DNA of 64,000 nt from Mycolicibacterium sp. HK-90 (GTDB taxonomy: Bacteria; Actinomycetota; Actinomycetes; Mycobacteriales; Mycobacteriaceae): the NCBI RefSeq assembly GCF_030486405.1, contig NZ_CP129613.1, positions 558,001-622,000 of the forward strand, written 5' to 3'. Below the pieces are notes generated by a model that did no database searches, was not told the DNA's origin, and was given only the letters and a program-made list of their open reading frames with translations. Shown here piece by piece: positions 1 to 8,791 of this stretch; position 1 is the first letter of the stretch, and each line of letters starts with the position of its first letter. Made by a program: the position numbers and the translations under genes.

Positions 1-258
1 TTGGATCGCCACCGACAAGGGACCCAGCATCCGGAAATCCTGGGCCTCGCCCACCCGCAGACCCAGATCTGCGCAACGCAGATCCGCCGCAGCGATCTCC
101 AACACCGCAGCGATGGCGCGGTCCTCGACCAACACCTCATCGGTATCCAGCGCTTCGACCGGCAACCCTGCCTGCGCGGCGTACCCGTCGGCATCGCCAC
201 CGAGGCCTTCCACGCACTGACGAAACTTCTGCAGCCCCGCCGACCGCACCAATGACAC
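1..258 (-). CDS. AraC-family regulator, N-terminal part (cut by window edge)
   Basis: The minus strand is open from a GTG at 258 to the window edge, giving 86 residues. It begins VSLVRSAGLQ and contains a GGDADGYAAQAGLPVEAL-like stretch followed by DRAIAAVLEIAA and MLGPLSVAIQ. This is the pattern of the arabinose-binding-type N-terminal domain (PF12625) of mycobacterial AraC regulators, which sense small effectors. The DNA-binding C-terminus lies outside the window. An inverted repeat at 309-323 sits just upstream and may be its operator or promoter. The family call is from recognition of these motifs; the target is unknown. Confidence 0.75.
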   Translation of the reverse strand, partial: MSLVRSAGLQKFRQCVEGLGGDADGYAAQAGLPVEALDTDEVLVEDRAIAAVLEIAAADLRCADLGLRVGEAQDFRMLGPLSVAIQ

Positions 259-308
259 TCCTACAGACTCGCAACTCTGTCGCCTGGAATCAAGCAGTCG
301 TCGTTCAG

Positions 309-323
309 TGTCAATCATTGACA
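309..323. promoter_or_regulatory. Inverted repeat upstream of the AraC gene
   Basis: TGTCAAT-C-ATTGACA is a perfect 7-bp inverted repeat with a one-base centre, 50 bp upstream of the AraC start. It is likely a regulator-binding site; the binding protein is not known. Confidence 0.4.
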
Positions 324-749
324 AGACGCTGTGGAACAACGGCAATCAGACTTCATCCACCCTTCCTGCGCGAGACCGGGCTCCGGTGCGATGAGATCGC
401 GAAGGGATCTCTGCGGAAGGGGAAGGGTGCTAATGCGGTGCACTGCAGGCGGGTGGCAGATCACGTGCAAGGGGGGACGAGGCATTGTGCGGTTAATATT
501 GCATCACAACTGATTTCGACGCCGGACGCTCTCGCGACACCGGTGAACTTGCGCGCCGAAGTATTGAAAGCGATTGTGGGATGCTGTGGTGATTCGCGCG
601 GAGCGCACTGTTGGGGCCATCGACGCTTGTAGTTTCATCTTTGTCGAGTGGGTGGGTTGCAAGGGGCGCCGGCGCCGCCGCCGCGTCTCGGCTGCGTATG
701 CCGTAGTGCGATGCGGTCGCCGGCTCCCAGAACTGGTCACAGACATCGC

Positions 750-771
750 AAGTATACTCATACGTATACAT
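750..771. promoter_or_regulatory. Shared 22-bp palindromic operator, site 1
   Basis: AAGTATAC-tcatac-GTATACAT. This is the leftmost of nine copies of the island motif AARTAYAC-N6-GTRTACTT. The right arm contains a TATACA -10-like element, and a GTG start codon lies 9 bp after the arm, suggesting a leaderless transcript reading rightward. Confidence 0.65.
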
Positions 772-779
772 CACTTGAT

Positions 780-914
780 GTGAGGAATGAAGCTGCCGAT
801 TTTGAATTCCCAGACGGTGTGGTGTTCTCCGTCGGGTTGGCTTCGGCGCGAGAGAGGGGATTGGTTGTGATCAAGGGTATTCCGCAGTCCGCGTCCGAAG
901 CCGGTCTGGCGTGA
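780..914 (+). CDS. Small ORF (44 aa) upstream of quinone reductase-like gene
   Basis: A 44-residue frame starts at GTG 780, 9 bp after operator site 1, the same spacing seen at two other sites. It ends in a GTGA overlap with the next gene at 911, which is typical of translational coupling. The peptide begins VRNEAADFEF and has no recognisable domain, signal peptide or membrane segment. It may be a real small protein, a leader peptide, or the remnant of a larger gene. Position and coupling are the only evidence. Confidence 0.4.
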   Translation: MRNEAADFEFPDGVVFSVGLASARERGLVVIKGIPQSASEAGLA

Positions 915-1870
915 AAGCGGCGGTCTACTACACCAATGGTGAACCTGACGTCGTACGCTATGAGGATGTCGCGCCTCCGGTCTTTGGGTCGCATGATGTA
1001 TTGATCGCGGTTGCTGCGATCAGCGTCGAAGGTGGCGACCTACACACACGGCGGCTGGTCGCACCGGAGCAGCCACCTGTTGTGCCTGGATGCGCAGCCG
1101 CGGGGGTGGTTCGCGCGGTCGGCGCTGCGGTTACCCGCATCTCGCCCGGTTGTCACGTTGCGGCGTTCAATCATTCTGGTTCACATGCTGAACTTTGGTC
1201 CGTGCCAGAGCATTACGTTTATGCGTGCCCGGAAGACCTCGATTTGACGGTTGCCGCCACAGTACCCGTAGCGTTCGGAACCGCTGATGATGCGTTATTT
1301 GAATTCGGCCACCTCCAGCCGAGTCAAACTGTTTTGATTCGCGGTGCGACCGGAGGAGTGGGTATCGCCGCGGTGCAGCTCGCCAAAGCTGCCGGCGCGC
1401 AGGTGATCGCGACCGCTTCCACCTCTGAGCGCGCGCAGGCTTTGCGGTCGCTGGGCGCCGACCACATTGTCGGTTACACCACACGTGACATTGTCGATAC
1501 TGTCCTCGGCCGTACCGAGCGGCGCGGTGTTGACCTGCTGGTGGATATGGCCGGCGGGTCGCAACTGAATGAACTCACGGCCGCTGTCCGTTACCGCGGA
1601 ACCATCGCCTCTGTCGGCGTGAACGGACGGCCGACCGCGATCGAGTTCTACCCGCTGGTCGCACGTGGGCTAACGGTTGTCGGGGTGTCATTCGGTGAGG
1701 AGATGCACAGCCGGCGCGTGAAGGAGATGATCGAGCGTCACCTGAGCAGTGCCGCGCGCCGTGGGTTGACGCTACCGATTGAGCACGTCTACGCGCTGGC
1801 GGATGCGGCCCAGGCTCACCGCCACGCTGAGCGCGGACACGGGTTCGGGCGTATTGTCATGCATCCGTAG
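911..1870 (+). CDS. Zinc-free MDR-family NADPH:quinone reductase-like oxidoreductase
   Basis: This 319-residue protein starts with KAAVYYTNGEPDVVRYEDV, the typical opening of quinone oxidoreductases in the medium-chain dehydrogenase family. An N-terminal GroES-like domain is followed by a Rossmann fold with the nucleotide motif GATGGVGIAAVQLAKAAGA near residue 145. The Cys/His residues for catalytic zinc are not evident, which fits the zinc-free NADPH:quinone reductase branch. The start is a GTG overlapping the small upstream frame. Operator site 1 upstream suggests it belongs to the island regulon. It could reduce a quinone or an enone formed during catabolism; the substrate is not predictable. 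Confidence 0.85.
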   Translation: MKAAVYYTNGEPDVVRYEDVAPPVFGSHDVLIAVAAISVEGGDLHTRRLVAPEQPPVVPGCAAAGVVRAVGAAVTRISPGCHVAAFNHSGSHAELWSVPEHYVYACPEDLDLTVAATVPVAFGTADDALFEFGHLQPSQTVLIRGATGGVGIAAVQLAKAAGAQVIATASTSERAQALRSLGADHIVGYTTRDIVDTVLGRTERRGVDLLVDMAGGSQLNELTAAVRYRGTIASVGVNGRPTAIEFYPLVARGLTVVGVSFGEEMHSRRVKEMIERHLSSAARRGLTLPIEHVYALADAAQAHRHAERGHGFGRIVMHP

Positions 1871-2318
1871 CCACGTACCTGGCCGGACCACCCGGTTACG
1901 CTGGATGCGAGGCTCCGGCGGCAACGTCTCAAGGCAGCAGCCGCCGGGCCAAGGTGTCTCTGAGTTTTGGAGGCAACGATAGACGCACTCGTGACATCGA
2001 GAAGCCCAAATCCTTTGGCCTGAAACACCTGCCTCTGGTTGCTCGTACGTCAGCGGTGACGGCAGTGCGGTCAAAATCAGCGACGCCGCCTCTATTCCTG
2101 CCCTGGAACTACCGTCCATCTCTCAATGTCGACCGATCAATCTTTTCCAACCATTCAACGGCAGCAGCCGACTCACCTGGCATGAAGATCCCCTCCCCTC
2201 TCTTAATCACTTGACGGCCGGCGAATGCCCGCGCCGTCCCCAATCATCCGAATCCACAACGGGATTAACACCGCTTACACAGAATTGCCAATCGTCGCGG
2301 TGCTCGTCGGAAGGTCTG
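1871..2318. other. Intergenic stretch, no gene recognised
   Basis: About 450 bp after the quinone reductase-like gene. Open frames on both strands have unusual composition and no family signature. Nothing further is supported. Confidence 0.5.
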
Positions 2319-2588
2319 TCATAGTGACGTAGTAACTGAACGGACCGCGCTCGGGTGGATCCTCGGGCGCGAGCTGGCAGTGATGCTGCACAACGCATCT
2401 GCTCGGACGACTCTCTGAGCAGTGGCGAGAATCAAGCGCCCCAACTCTTCTCGATCAAGGCGCACCCTTTCATCGGCCCGGTCGACATCGGTCATCATCC
2501 CCGACACAGTCAAGCTCACGCGCACCAGATCATCCGACGGTGCTGCCCGAACCTCGCCGATCGCATCGATCGCCCGACGGGGCCCGCA
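2319..2588 (-). pseudogene. Possible remnant of a YbaB/EspL-like nucleoid-associated protein
   Basis: The minus frame is open from a stop at 2589-2591 to a stop at 2319. It encodes AIDAIGEVRAAPSDDLVRVS, then SGMMTDV, then LDREELGRLILATAQ. This pattern (short beta strand, turn, DPEELGR-like helix) resembles YbaB/EbfC-type proteins of actinobacteria, as found near ESX loci. The N-terminus is missing and the C-terminus runs into unrelated sequence, so it looks decayed. The assignment is tentative. Confidence 0.3.
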
Positions 2589-2702
2589 TCATCAATTCAG
2601 CTTTGGATGTGCACGGGTACTGGAGCCTCCGGAACTTCCGGGGTCATTTACTCGCATACCCCACCGGCGCAGTGCTACCACAACTTGGCGCCGGGGAGGC
2701 CC

Positions 2703-3380
2703 TTAGCCGTGTTGTCTTGTTGAACCGGCAAGCGCTTCAAGGACGGATGCGGTGTCGGTCACGTGCCCGATCACGGGGAAAATCGTTTTCACCGCGAAGT
2801 CTTGGCGCTCTGCATCAATATCGCTGAGCGCATCCTCAGGCAAGAAAAGGTTGAATCCTCGCTCCCATGCGCTTCGAGCAGTCGACTCTACGCCGAAGCT
2901 TGTGGACATCCCTGTCAGGACGATATCGGTGACTCCGCGCTTCCGGAGAACCCCATCGAGATCTGTGCCATAGAAAGCATCCCAGTGTTGCTTAACGAGG
3001 ATTAGGTCCGACGGCTGATGGCCAATATCCGACGAAGTGTCCGTCCAATCGGAGGGAAGAACCGGTACCCCGTCCGGCCCGGGAACCTTTATCGCGTCCA
3101 AAAACTTACCCTGCATCTCTCTGACCTGCATCAAAATAACAGGTCGTCCTAGTGCTCGAACTGCGTCGGCTATGCGCGCGAAGTTCCGATGTACATCTCC
3201 CACCGAGTGCGGAGCATGGGGGAGGGTTTCCATACCCTTTTGCAGATCTATGGAGATCAGCGCCACTGCATTAGGGTTCGGCATTACGTCTGCGTACGCA
3301 TCTGATAATGATGCTGGCATCAGTGTCGGCAGCAGGGCGGCAGCACAACCGAGCCTCATCAACCATCGTGTCGGGATCAT
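2703..3380 (-). CDS. Exported isochorismatase-fold hydrolase-like protein
   Basis: This 225-residue protein carries an N-terminal signal peptide (MIPTRWLMRL, a hydrophobic run, then a cut near DAYADV), so it is probably exported. The mature part has the isochorismatase/cysteine hydrolase fold: SIDLQKGM supplies the usual Asp, LILVKQHWDAFYGTDL the usual Lys, and GVTDIVLTGMSTSFGVESTA is the strand that normally carries the nucleophile. In that last motif the catalytic Cys is replaced by Gly (SFGVE). This subfamily is common but its reaction is unknown. It lies between degraded sequence and a broken transposase gene. Confidence 0.8.
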   Translation of the reverse strand: MIPTRWLMRLGCAAALLPTLMPASLSDAYADVMPNPNAVALISIDLQKGMETLPHAPHSVGDVHRNFARIADAVRALGRPVILMQVREMQGKFLDAIKVPGPDGVPVLPSDWTDTSSDIGHQPSDLILVKQHWDAFYGTDLDGVLRKRGVTDIVLTGMSTSFGVESTARSAWERGFNLFLPEDALSDIDAERQDFAVKTIFPVIGHVTDTASVLEALAGSTRQHG

Positions 3381-3430
3381 GGTCCGACTCTATCGATTGA
3401 TTCCAGTTCTCGTCACCGACGCCTATCCGC

Positions 3431-4305
3431 CTATCCCGCAAGGCGCCTCCTCGGCCACGCAGACGAAAGCTCCAAGCGCTGACGATGACCGTCGTCGGCT
3501 TCCCACCCGCGGATACGGTCGTTCAGCTCGGCCAGCGAGTCCACTTCGGGCATCGGGGTCAACCAGCTACGCCGGAAGCGACCGACTTCGCCTTCCACAC
3601 CGCCTTTCTCGTGCGCACCTGCGATGCCGGGCTGACAGTAGAAGGCATCGAACCCGAAGTGGGATCGGAATAACACCCAGCACTGGTCAGGTTGTCATAG
3701 CGGATGTGACGTGTCGGGATCCCGCCGATCTCGGTGAACGCTTCAATATGGCCCTCCGGGAACGCTTCTTGCCCCTGGGTCGGATACACCCGGTGAATGG
3801 CCTTGCCTGAATGGGCCAGCCAGAACACGAACATGTGGCACCGCGTTTTCACCCCGGCCAGGATCACCCAGACCTCGCCGAAATCGACTTAGGCTTCGGC
3901 GCCGGGTGGGTGTACTTGGGGCACAAAGACTTCTACCCGCCTTCCGGCCTCGGCATCGATCTGGGCGCTGCACACCCGCACGTAATCCCGGACGGTGGAA
4001 TACGACAACTGCTCACCGGCGCCGTGTTCCTCGATGAGCCGGTGCAGAATCCGCCGGGCGGTATGGCGCTGCTTGCGTGGGGCGGTGGTATCGGCCCGCA
4101 ACATGTCGTCGATGACCGTATTGAACGGATCCAGTCGTGGTGAGCGGCGCACCGGTGTCCTGCGCGGCGGCGGCAGGGCGCTGGCCAACGCCTGGCGCAC
4201 CGTGCGTCGGTGCACTCGATATTTCGTTGCCAGCTCGCGGATCGACAGACCCTCGACACGGGCATCACGGCGAATCGCCGCGAACTGCTCCACCCGACCC
4301 TCCAC
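3431..4305 (-). pseudogene. istA: IS21-family istA transposase, broken and truncated
   Basis: The N-terminal part (from 4305) has the IstA helix-turn-helix: GLSIRELATKYRVHRRTVRQ. An in-frame TAA at 3889-3891 interrupts it where intact relatives read on into VDFGEVWVILAGVKTRCHMF, which follows in the same frame. Around 3676 a deletion and frameshift join DNLTSAG to the downstream piece GFDAFYCQPGIAGAHEKGGVEGEVGRFRR. The C-terminal half of the usual ~500-residue protein and the partner istB are absent. The element cannot be active and marks past insertion at the left side of the accessory block. Confidence 0.85.
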
Positions 4306-4766
4306 TCCAGGCTCCTCTCCATCGCAACCCTGTTCGATGGATCAACACTGAAGTGGGGCCAAATCAAACCGTCACAACCACACCGGCGAGTCGGCAACAT
4401 GCGGCCAGAACAAACCGTCCTACCGTGTCCAGATCAACCTGCCATAGTCAGATGTAATCGCGGCGACGCCCTGCACCCGTCGGTTCGCCAGTGAGCGAAC
4501 CCACTCCGCCGGGATTTAAGAACCATCCGACATCGATAGTGCGATAGCTAGACGGCTGCTCAGCGGCGCTCTGCGATTCTTTGCCATTGCTGAAGTAAAT
4601 AGATCGCGATTGCGTTGCTGCCTAGCATAGAACTGCAGCTAGCCTCTTTAACCAGCTGGCCGAGTCCAATTCGTGTAGAGATGCTTGCCGGGTCGTACTC
4701 GGGATGGCAGGTGTGTGGCAGACAAGTGCCGGCGGCGGGCCTTTCCGCTTCACTCAGAAGCTCTGA
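4306..4766. other. Intergenic stretch, no gene recognised
   Basis: About 460 bp between the transposase remnant and the DUF427 gene. No domain-bearing frame and no clear insertion-sequence end were found here. Confidence 0.5.
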
Positions 4767-5456
4767 CTACCCAGTCGGTTTCTGTGTGGGCAGTTCGGCG
4801 AAGACTTCGACCACGTCTGCATCGAAGCTGAGAAATCCCTTGATCGGGAGGCTCTCTGGCGGTGGGTCATCGTAGCTCCATGCGATGTCCCGTAGTTCCG
4901 CGCCTTTGGCGTCCGCCGACCAGTACGTAGCAGGGCCCTTGTAATCGCAGAAGCTAGACGAGGGCGACTGTCGCAAACGGCTCATTCTGACCAAAGCGGG
5001 CGAGACATACAGGCGGGGTTCGAGCGTGGTCTCGAAGACGATGATGGTGTCGTCCGTATCAACAAGCGTGACACCGGAAACCGTGACGCGCAGTCGTCGA
5101 CGACTCGGACGGCAGTCGACACGGTGGTAGGGATTGGGTGGATAGTTGACCAGGACGCGTCCTTCCTCAATCCAACAATCAACGCATTTCCACGGGACAA
5201 GTGCATATCCGGGCGCGGTCGGTTCAGGGCGGTGCGGAAGCTCGCGTACGAGGTCTAGTGGGAACGCATACCGCAAGAACTTGTCTGGTCGATGAACCAG
5301 CAATGCCCGTTCTGTGTCGATGACTATCCGTCCGTCGAGGATGGCTTGGACGCGCCGGGGATGAGGTTCGACATATACGACGCCGTCAGGCAGCGGGTGG
5401 GAATACCACCCGGCCGGATTGCTGCCCAGCGGACCGCTCGGAGTGGTGAGTGCCAT
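4767..5456 (-). CDS. DUF427 domain protein
   Basis: This 229-residue protein carries the DUF427 pattern: early VEPHPRRVQAILDGRIVIDT, then LFVRRP-like LLVHRPDKFLRYAFPLDLV, and in the second half FETTLEPRLYVSPALVRM and CDYKGPATYWSADA. The domain appears twice, as in longer actinobacterial members. The biochemical role of DUF427 is not established. It is divergent from the TetR gene at 5602, with the palindrome 5551-5581 between them, so it is a likely target of that repressor. Confidence 0.8.
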   Translation of the reverse strand: MALTTPSGPLGSNPAGWYSHPLPDGVVYVEPHPRRVQAILDGRIVIDTERALLVHRPDKFLRYAFPLDLVRELPHRPEPTAPGYALVPWKCVDCWIEEGRVLVNYPPNPYHRVDCRPSRRRLRVTVSGVTLVDTDDTIIVFETTLEPRLYVSPALVRMSRLRQSPSSSFCDYKGPATYWSADAKGAELRDIAWSYDDPPPESLPIKGFLSFDADVVEVFAELPTQKPTG

Positions 5457-5550
5457 GTGGGCTTTGGCTCCTTACTGATGCACACGCGGTACTGGCTGGG
5501 AGCCCGTGGTAGTCGCGGCTCTCAGCCGAGCGTAGTTCACTGACACCAGT

Positions 5551-5581
5551 CGCTGAAAGATGTCATTGACATTTTTCAGCG
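5551..5581. promoter_or_regulatory. Nested palindrome, probable operator of the adjacent TetR
   Basis: CGCTGAAA (5551-5558) and TTTCAGCG (5574-5581) form outer arms around an inner ATGTCA/TGACAT repeat (5560-5572). The site lies in the divergent promoter region between the DUF427 gene and the TetR gene. It differs in sequence from the 22-bp island motif, so it likely serves a different regulator. Confidence 0.65.
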
Positions 5582-5601
5582 AAATGCACACACTATTTGT
5601 G

Positions 5602-6213
5602 ATGACGGACACAGACGCACCCACTACGAAGCGCGATGCTCAGCGCCTGGAGACCCGCCAGCGCATCTACGACGCCGCCCTGGCCGAGTTCAAGCGGTCC
5701 GGGATGGCGGATGCTGATGTCGGTGCCATCGTCGCCGAGGCGGGTGTGGCGCGAGGGACGTTCTATTTCCACTTCCCGACCAAGGAACATGTGCTCGAAG
5801 AGGCAGAAGGCGACTTAGTTCAGCGGCTGGCCGCTGATCTCGGCAAGTTCGCCGCCACGAAGCCGGACCTGTGGTCGGTTCTCGAAGAGATCGTCCGTCT
5901 GGTGGTCGCGTCAGAAACGCGTCTGGGAACGAGACTTTTCCGAGATGTGCTTGCTCTGCATTTTTCGACAACCAGGCCGCCGGGCTATGCGAAATCGACA
6001 GAACATCCTCTTGTCGCGAGCCTGAGCGAGCAGATCCGGCTCGCGCAGAAGTCAGGTACGGCTCATCCGGAGGCTGATCCAGACGAGAGCGCGCTGTTTT
6101 TCCTGCTCGGCGTGTACTCCCTGCTGGTGACGGTTCATCAGCCCAAGGCTGCGCGTGGACGCATCCTGCAGGGATTCGTCAGGAGTACGCGGCGAGGGTT
6201 GGAGGCGCCGTGA
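5602..6213 (+). CDS. TetR-family transcriptional regulator
   Basis: This 203-residue protein has a TetR N-terminal DNA-binding domain: RQRIYDAALAEFKRSGMADA, then the recognition helix region GVARGTFYFHFPTKEHVLEE. The C-terminal ligand domain is unassigned. Upstream in-frame starts at 5560 and 5587 fall in or near the palindrome, so ATG 5602 (or GTG 5599) is preferred. The next gene starts 69 bp downstream, so it may be co-transcribed with the NorD/NorQ-like operon and control it, its own promoter and the divergent DUF427 gene. The effector is unknown. Confidence 0.85.
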   Translation: MTDTDAPTTKRDAQRLETRQRIYDAALAEFKRSGMADADVGAIVAEAGVARGTFYFHFPTKEHVLEEAEGDLVQRLAADLGKFAATKPDLWSVLEEIVRLVVASETRLGTRLFRDVLALHFSTTRPPGYAKSTEHPLVASLSEQIRLAQKSGTAHPEADPDESALFFLLGVYSLLVTVHQPKAARGRILQGFVRSTRRGLEAP

Positions 6214-6282
6214 CAATCCTGGCCGCTGCATTTTCCTCTGGCTTCTCTTACCGGGCATCAACTACAACAGAAAGGCATTTCC

Positions 6283-6381
6283 ATGTGGCAGGACATCCTT
6301 CGGATCGTCATCGGTTGGGGCGGAGCGGGACTGCTAGTCGCGTTCTGGTATCGCATCATGCGGGGGATCGGGACGTTCTGA
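6283..6381 (+). CDS. Tiny single-span membrane protein (32 aa)
   Basis: A 32-residue frame starts MWQDILRIVIGWGGAGLL and continues VAFWYRIMRGIGTF. It is preceded by a good ribosome-binding site (agaaagg, spacing about 8). Nearly the whole peptide is one hydrophobic span with a short basic C-terminus. It lies 37 bp before the NorD-like gene in the same direction and looks like the first gene of the membrane-protein operon. Small single-span subunits are common in membrane oxidoreductases; a subunit or assembly role here is inference. Confidence 0.6.
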   Translation: MWQDILRIVIGWGGAGLLVAFWYRIMRGIGTF

Positions 6382-6418
6382 AACTGCAGGCGACACTGCG
6401 CTGTAGCGCTGGCTCCTC

Positions 6419-7948
6419 ATGACAGGCACAGCGCCGGCGCTTGCAGTCGAGCGCACAACAGCCTTGGTCGCCGTCACGTTGTCGGGCGGCCGACGGCAGG
6501 GTGCGCGACTCGTCTCGGGTGAGCGTGCGGCATTCGGCATGAACCAAGGTCGCAGCGTGGTGGAAGTACCTTACCCGGCACCAGTTCTGGACTGGGGAAC
6601 CCGCACCGTGACGTGTGGGGTCGCACTGCAATGCGCACCGTCCAAAGATGCAGTCGCGGGCTTCGATCTACATCAGCTCACCCCGCGACAGACTCAGGCA
6701 TTGCGGATCACCGAAGGTTCGGTGGCGCTGGGATGGGTAGCTGAACAGTGGCCCGGTCTCCTGCCGGAGTGCACATTGCACCTTCCTGAACTCGAGCCCG
6801 CTGCGGCAGACACCCCTGCCGAGGAGATACTCGACAGGGCAATGGTTCTCGCTCGCTCACGGACTGCGCTGGGCGAGTATCCGCTATTGGGCAGGCTGAC
6901 CCCGGCCACACCGGCATCGCGGGGGCTCGCTGCTGTGGCACGGCGTATGCGCGGACGCATGCCATGGGGATCCAAGCAGACTCACTTGCGTGTCGGGTAC
7001 TCGATCCCCGTTGCCGGTGAAGGCGGAGTCCGTAACCCGAACCTGCCACCTCCTAGTCGTCCAGAGGACGATGAGGAACTCGAGATTCGCGACGATCATC
7101 GCCACGGAATTCCGTATCCGGAGTGGAACGCTTGGACCGAGCGATTCCTTCCGCGTTATGTCGCCGTGCTTGAGCGGAAGGTGCCGGCCCAAAGTCAGCG
7201 GTACCGTCCGGCGTCGGCCGACATTCGTCGGTACTTCCAGGAGCAGACACACCGGGTATACAAGAACGGCCTCGACGACGGATGCGAACTCGATATCGAT
7301 CGGTACGTCGATCACTACGTTGATTCACTGACCGGGCATTCCTCGGACGGCCGCGTGTTTCGCGATCTGCTACCCGGCTACCGAGATGTCACCACCGCTC
7401 TGCTCCTCGACGGCAGCTCATCGCTCGGAGTGGGTCAGGGTAAGTTGTTCAAGCTCGAACTGGCGTGCGCCGACGCACTTTCACACGCCATGAAGATGGC
7501 TCGTGAACGCCACGGTGTCTTCGTGTTCAGTGGCAACACCCGACACCGGGTAGAGGTCCGCTGCCTGAAAGATTTCGATGAGCCACGCCTTGTGGTTCCC
7601 AGCGGATTCGGTCTGACAACAGGTGGTTACACGCGACTCGGGGCGCCTTTGCGCCATCTATCGAGTCGTCTGCTCCATCAGCCCTCGTCACGGCGCCTAC
7701 TGATTGTGATCGGAGACGGACTCATGTCCGACGAGGGCTACGAAGGCCGCTACGCCTGGGCCGACGTGGCCCACGCAGTCGAAGAGGCAGAGGACGCTGG
7801 CATCTCGATCTATTACATCGGGGTAGGCCCCGTGCGGGTGGACCCATTGCCGGAGGTCTTCGGTCCGCGAAAGTCTCGACGTATCAGACGCATTGAGGAA
7901 TTACCGGACGTACTGGCCAGTGTGCATCGAGAACTGGTCGCAGCATGA
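6419..7948 (+). CDS. NorD/CbbO-like VWA-domain protein
   Basis: This 509-residue protein matches the NorD pattern. The middle contains GIPYPEWNAWTERFLPRYVAVLE (NorD: YPEWD...YRPDWC.V). A C-terminal von Willebrand A domain begins at TTALLLDGSSSLG, with the MIDAS motif DGSSS at residues 331-335, and continues with HGVFVFSGNTRHRVEVRCLKDFDEP and YTRLGAPLRH. Known NorD/CbbO proteins act with an AAA+ partner to mature or activate a metalloenzyme (nitric oxide reductase, Rubisco). It overlaps the AAA gene by ATGA, so the two are surely a pair. No norB, norC or Rubisco gene is in the window, so its client is probably one of the neighbouring membrane proteins or an oxygenase of the island. Confidence 0.85.
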   Translation: MTGTAPALAVERTTALVAVTLSGGRRQGARLVSGERAAFGMNQGRSVVEVPYPAPVLDWGTRTVTCGVALQCAPSKDAVAGFDLHQLTPRQTQALRITEGSVALGWVAEQWPGLLPECTLHLPELEPAAADTPAEEILDRAMVLARSRTALGEYPLLGRLTPATPASRGLAAVARRMRGRMPWGSKQTHLRVGYSIPVAGEGGVRNPNLPPPSRPEDDEELEIRDDHRHGIPYPEWNAWTERFLPRYVAVLERKVPAQSQRYRPASADIRRYFQEQTHRVYKNGLDDGCELDIDRYVDHYVDSLTGHSSDGRVFRDLLPGYRDVTTALLLDGSSSLGVGQGKLFKLELACADALSHAMKMARERHGVFVFSGNTRHRVEVRCLKDFDEPRLVVPSGFGLTTGGYTRLGAPLRHLSSRLLHQPSSRRLLIVIGDGLMSDEGYEGRYAWADVAHAVEEAEDAGISIYYIGVGPVRVDPLPEVFGPRKSRRIRRIEELPDVLASVHRELVAA

Positions 7949-8772
7949 CCTACCCACGTGAGGAACAGATGACGATGGTTAAATACCAAGCCAACGGCAA
8001 CGAGGAACAAATCTTCGTTAACGCCTTTGAGCGAAGGCTCCCGGTCATGCTGACTGGGCCCACCGGATGCGGCAAGACGCGATTTGTTGAGTACATGGGC
8101 GACCTTCTTGGACTCCCGGTGATGACGATCAGCTGCCATGACGATCTGACCAGCTCGGATCTGGTCGGCAGGTTCATGGTGACCGGTGGGGACGTGGTCT
8201 GGAGCGACGGGCCGCTCACACGGGCGGTGAAGCAGGGCGCGATTTGCTACCTCGATGAGGTGGTGGAGGCCCGCCACGATTCCTTGGCCGTCTTGCATTC
8301 GCTGACCGATCACCGTCGAACCCTTTTCTTAGATCGGTCCGGTGAGGTGTTGGTCGCTCCCGAGAGTTTCATGCTGGTGTGCTCCTACAACCCTGCCTAT
8401 CGAAGTTCGCTCAAGGAGCTCAAGCCCTCATTCCGGCAACGTTTCGTCACTCTTGGCATGGACTATCTGCCTCCAGATCGAGAAGCTGAGGTGTTGGTGT
8501 CCGAAACCGGAGTGGGTCATGCCAGTGCTGAGCGGTTAGTAAAGTGCGCCAACAGTATTCGTGGCGCCGACGATGCTTTCCACTTTGAGCCGCCTTCGAC
8601 CCGCGTGTTAGTCACGGCCGCTCAACTTGTTGCAGCGGGCATCGATGAGCTGGAAGCAGTCGACGTCTGCGTGCTCGCACCGTTGAGCACCGACGGTGCA
8701 GTCACAGACGGGCTGAGAGAAACCGCAGCAGCCAGCCTGCTCACGGCCGAATCATCGGCTAACCGCTACTAA
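7945..8772 (+). CDS. NorQ/CbbQ-like AAA+ ATPase (MoxR family)
   Basis: This 275-residue protein has Walker A GPTGCGKT at about residues 38-45, Walker B AICYLDEVVEA, and a NPAYRSSLKELKPSFRQRF sensor/arginine segment typical of CbbQ/NirQ/NorQ. The family remodels a partner enzyme together with a VWA protein, using ATP. The start ATG overlaps the stop of the NorD-like gene; a second ATG at 7969 is possible. The tandem with a NorD-like protein followed by membrane proteins suggests a dedicated maturation machine for a membrane metalloenzyme; the client is inferred, not seen. Confidence 0.9.
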   Translation: MTYPREEQMTMVKYQANGNEEQIFVNAFERRLPVMLTGPTGCGKTRFVEYMGDLLGLPVMTISCHDDLTSSDLVGRFMVTGGDVVWSDGPLTRAVKQGAICYLDEVVEARHDSLAVLHSLTDHRRTLFLDRSGEVLVAPESFMLVCSYNPAYRSSLKELKPSFRQRFVTLGMDYLPPDREAEVLVSETGVGHASAERLVKCANSIRGADDAFHFEPPSTRVLVTAAQLVAAGIDELEAVDVCVLAPLSTDGAVTDGLRETAAASLLTAESSANRY

Positions 8773-8791
8773 GAAGGGAGCGAAACATCCA

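Larger units (their letters stand above)
259..779. other. Intergenic stretch with regulatory repeats
   Basis: No convincing gene is seen on either strand; the short open frames show no recognisable domain. The stretch holds an inverted repeat at 309-323 close to the AraC start and a 22-bp palindrome at 750-771 close to the next rightward genes. Confidence 0.5.

Noticed and set aside
309..323. Shared site with the palindrome at 5551-5581
   Set aside because: Both contain TGTCA/TGACA, but spacing and outer arms differ, so a common regulator is not supported.
6419..8772. A nitric oxide reductase locus
   Set aside because: NorD/NorQ-like proteins are present, but no norB or norC gene lies in the window and the neighbouring membrane proteins do not resemble them.
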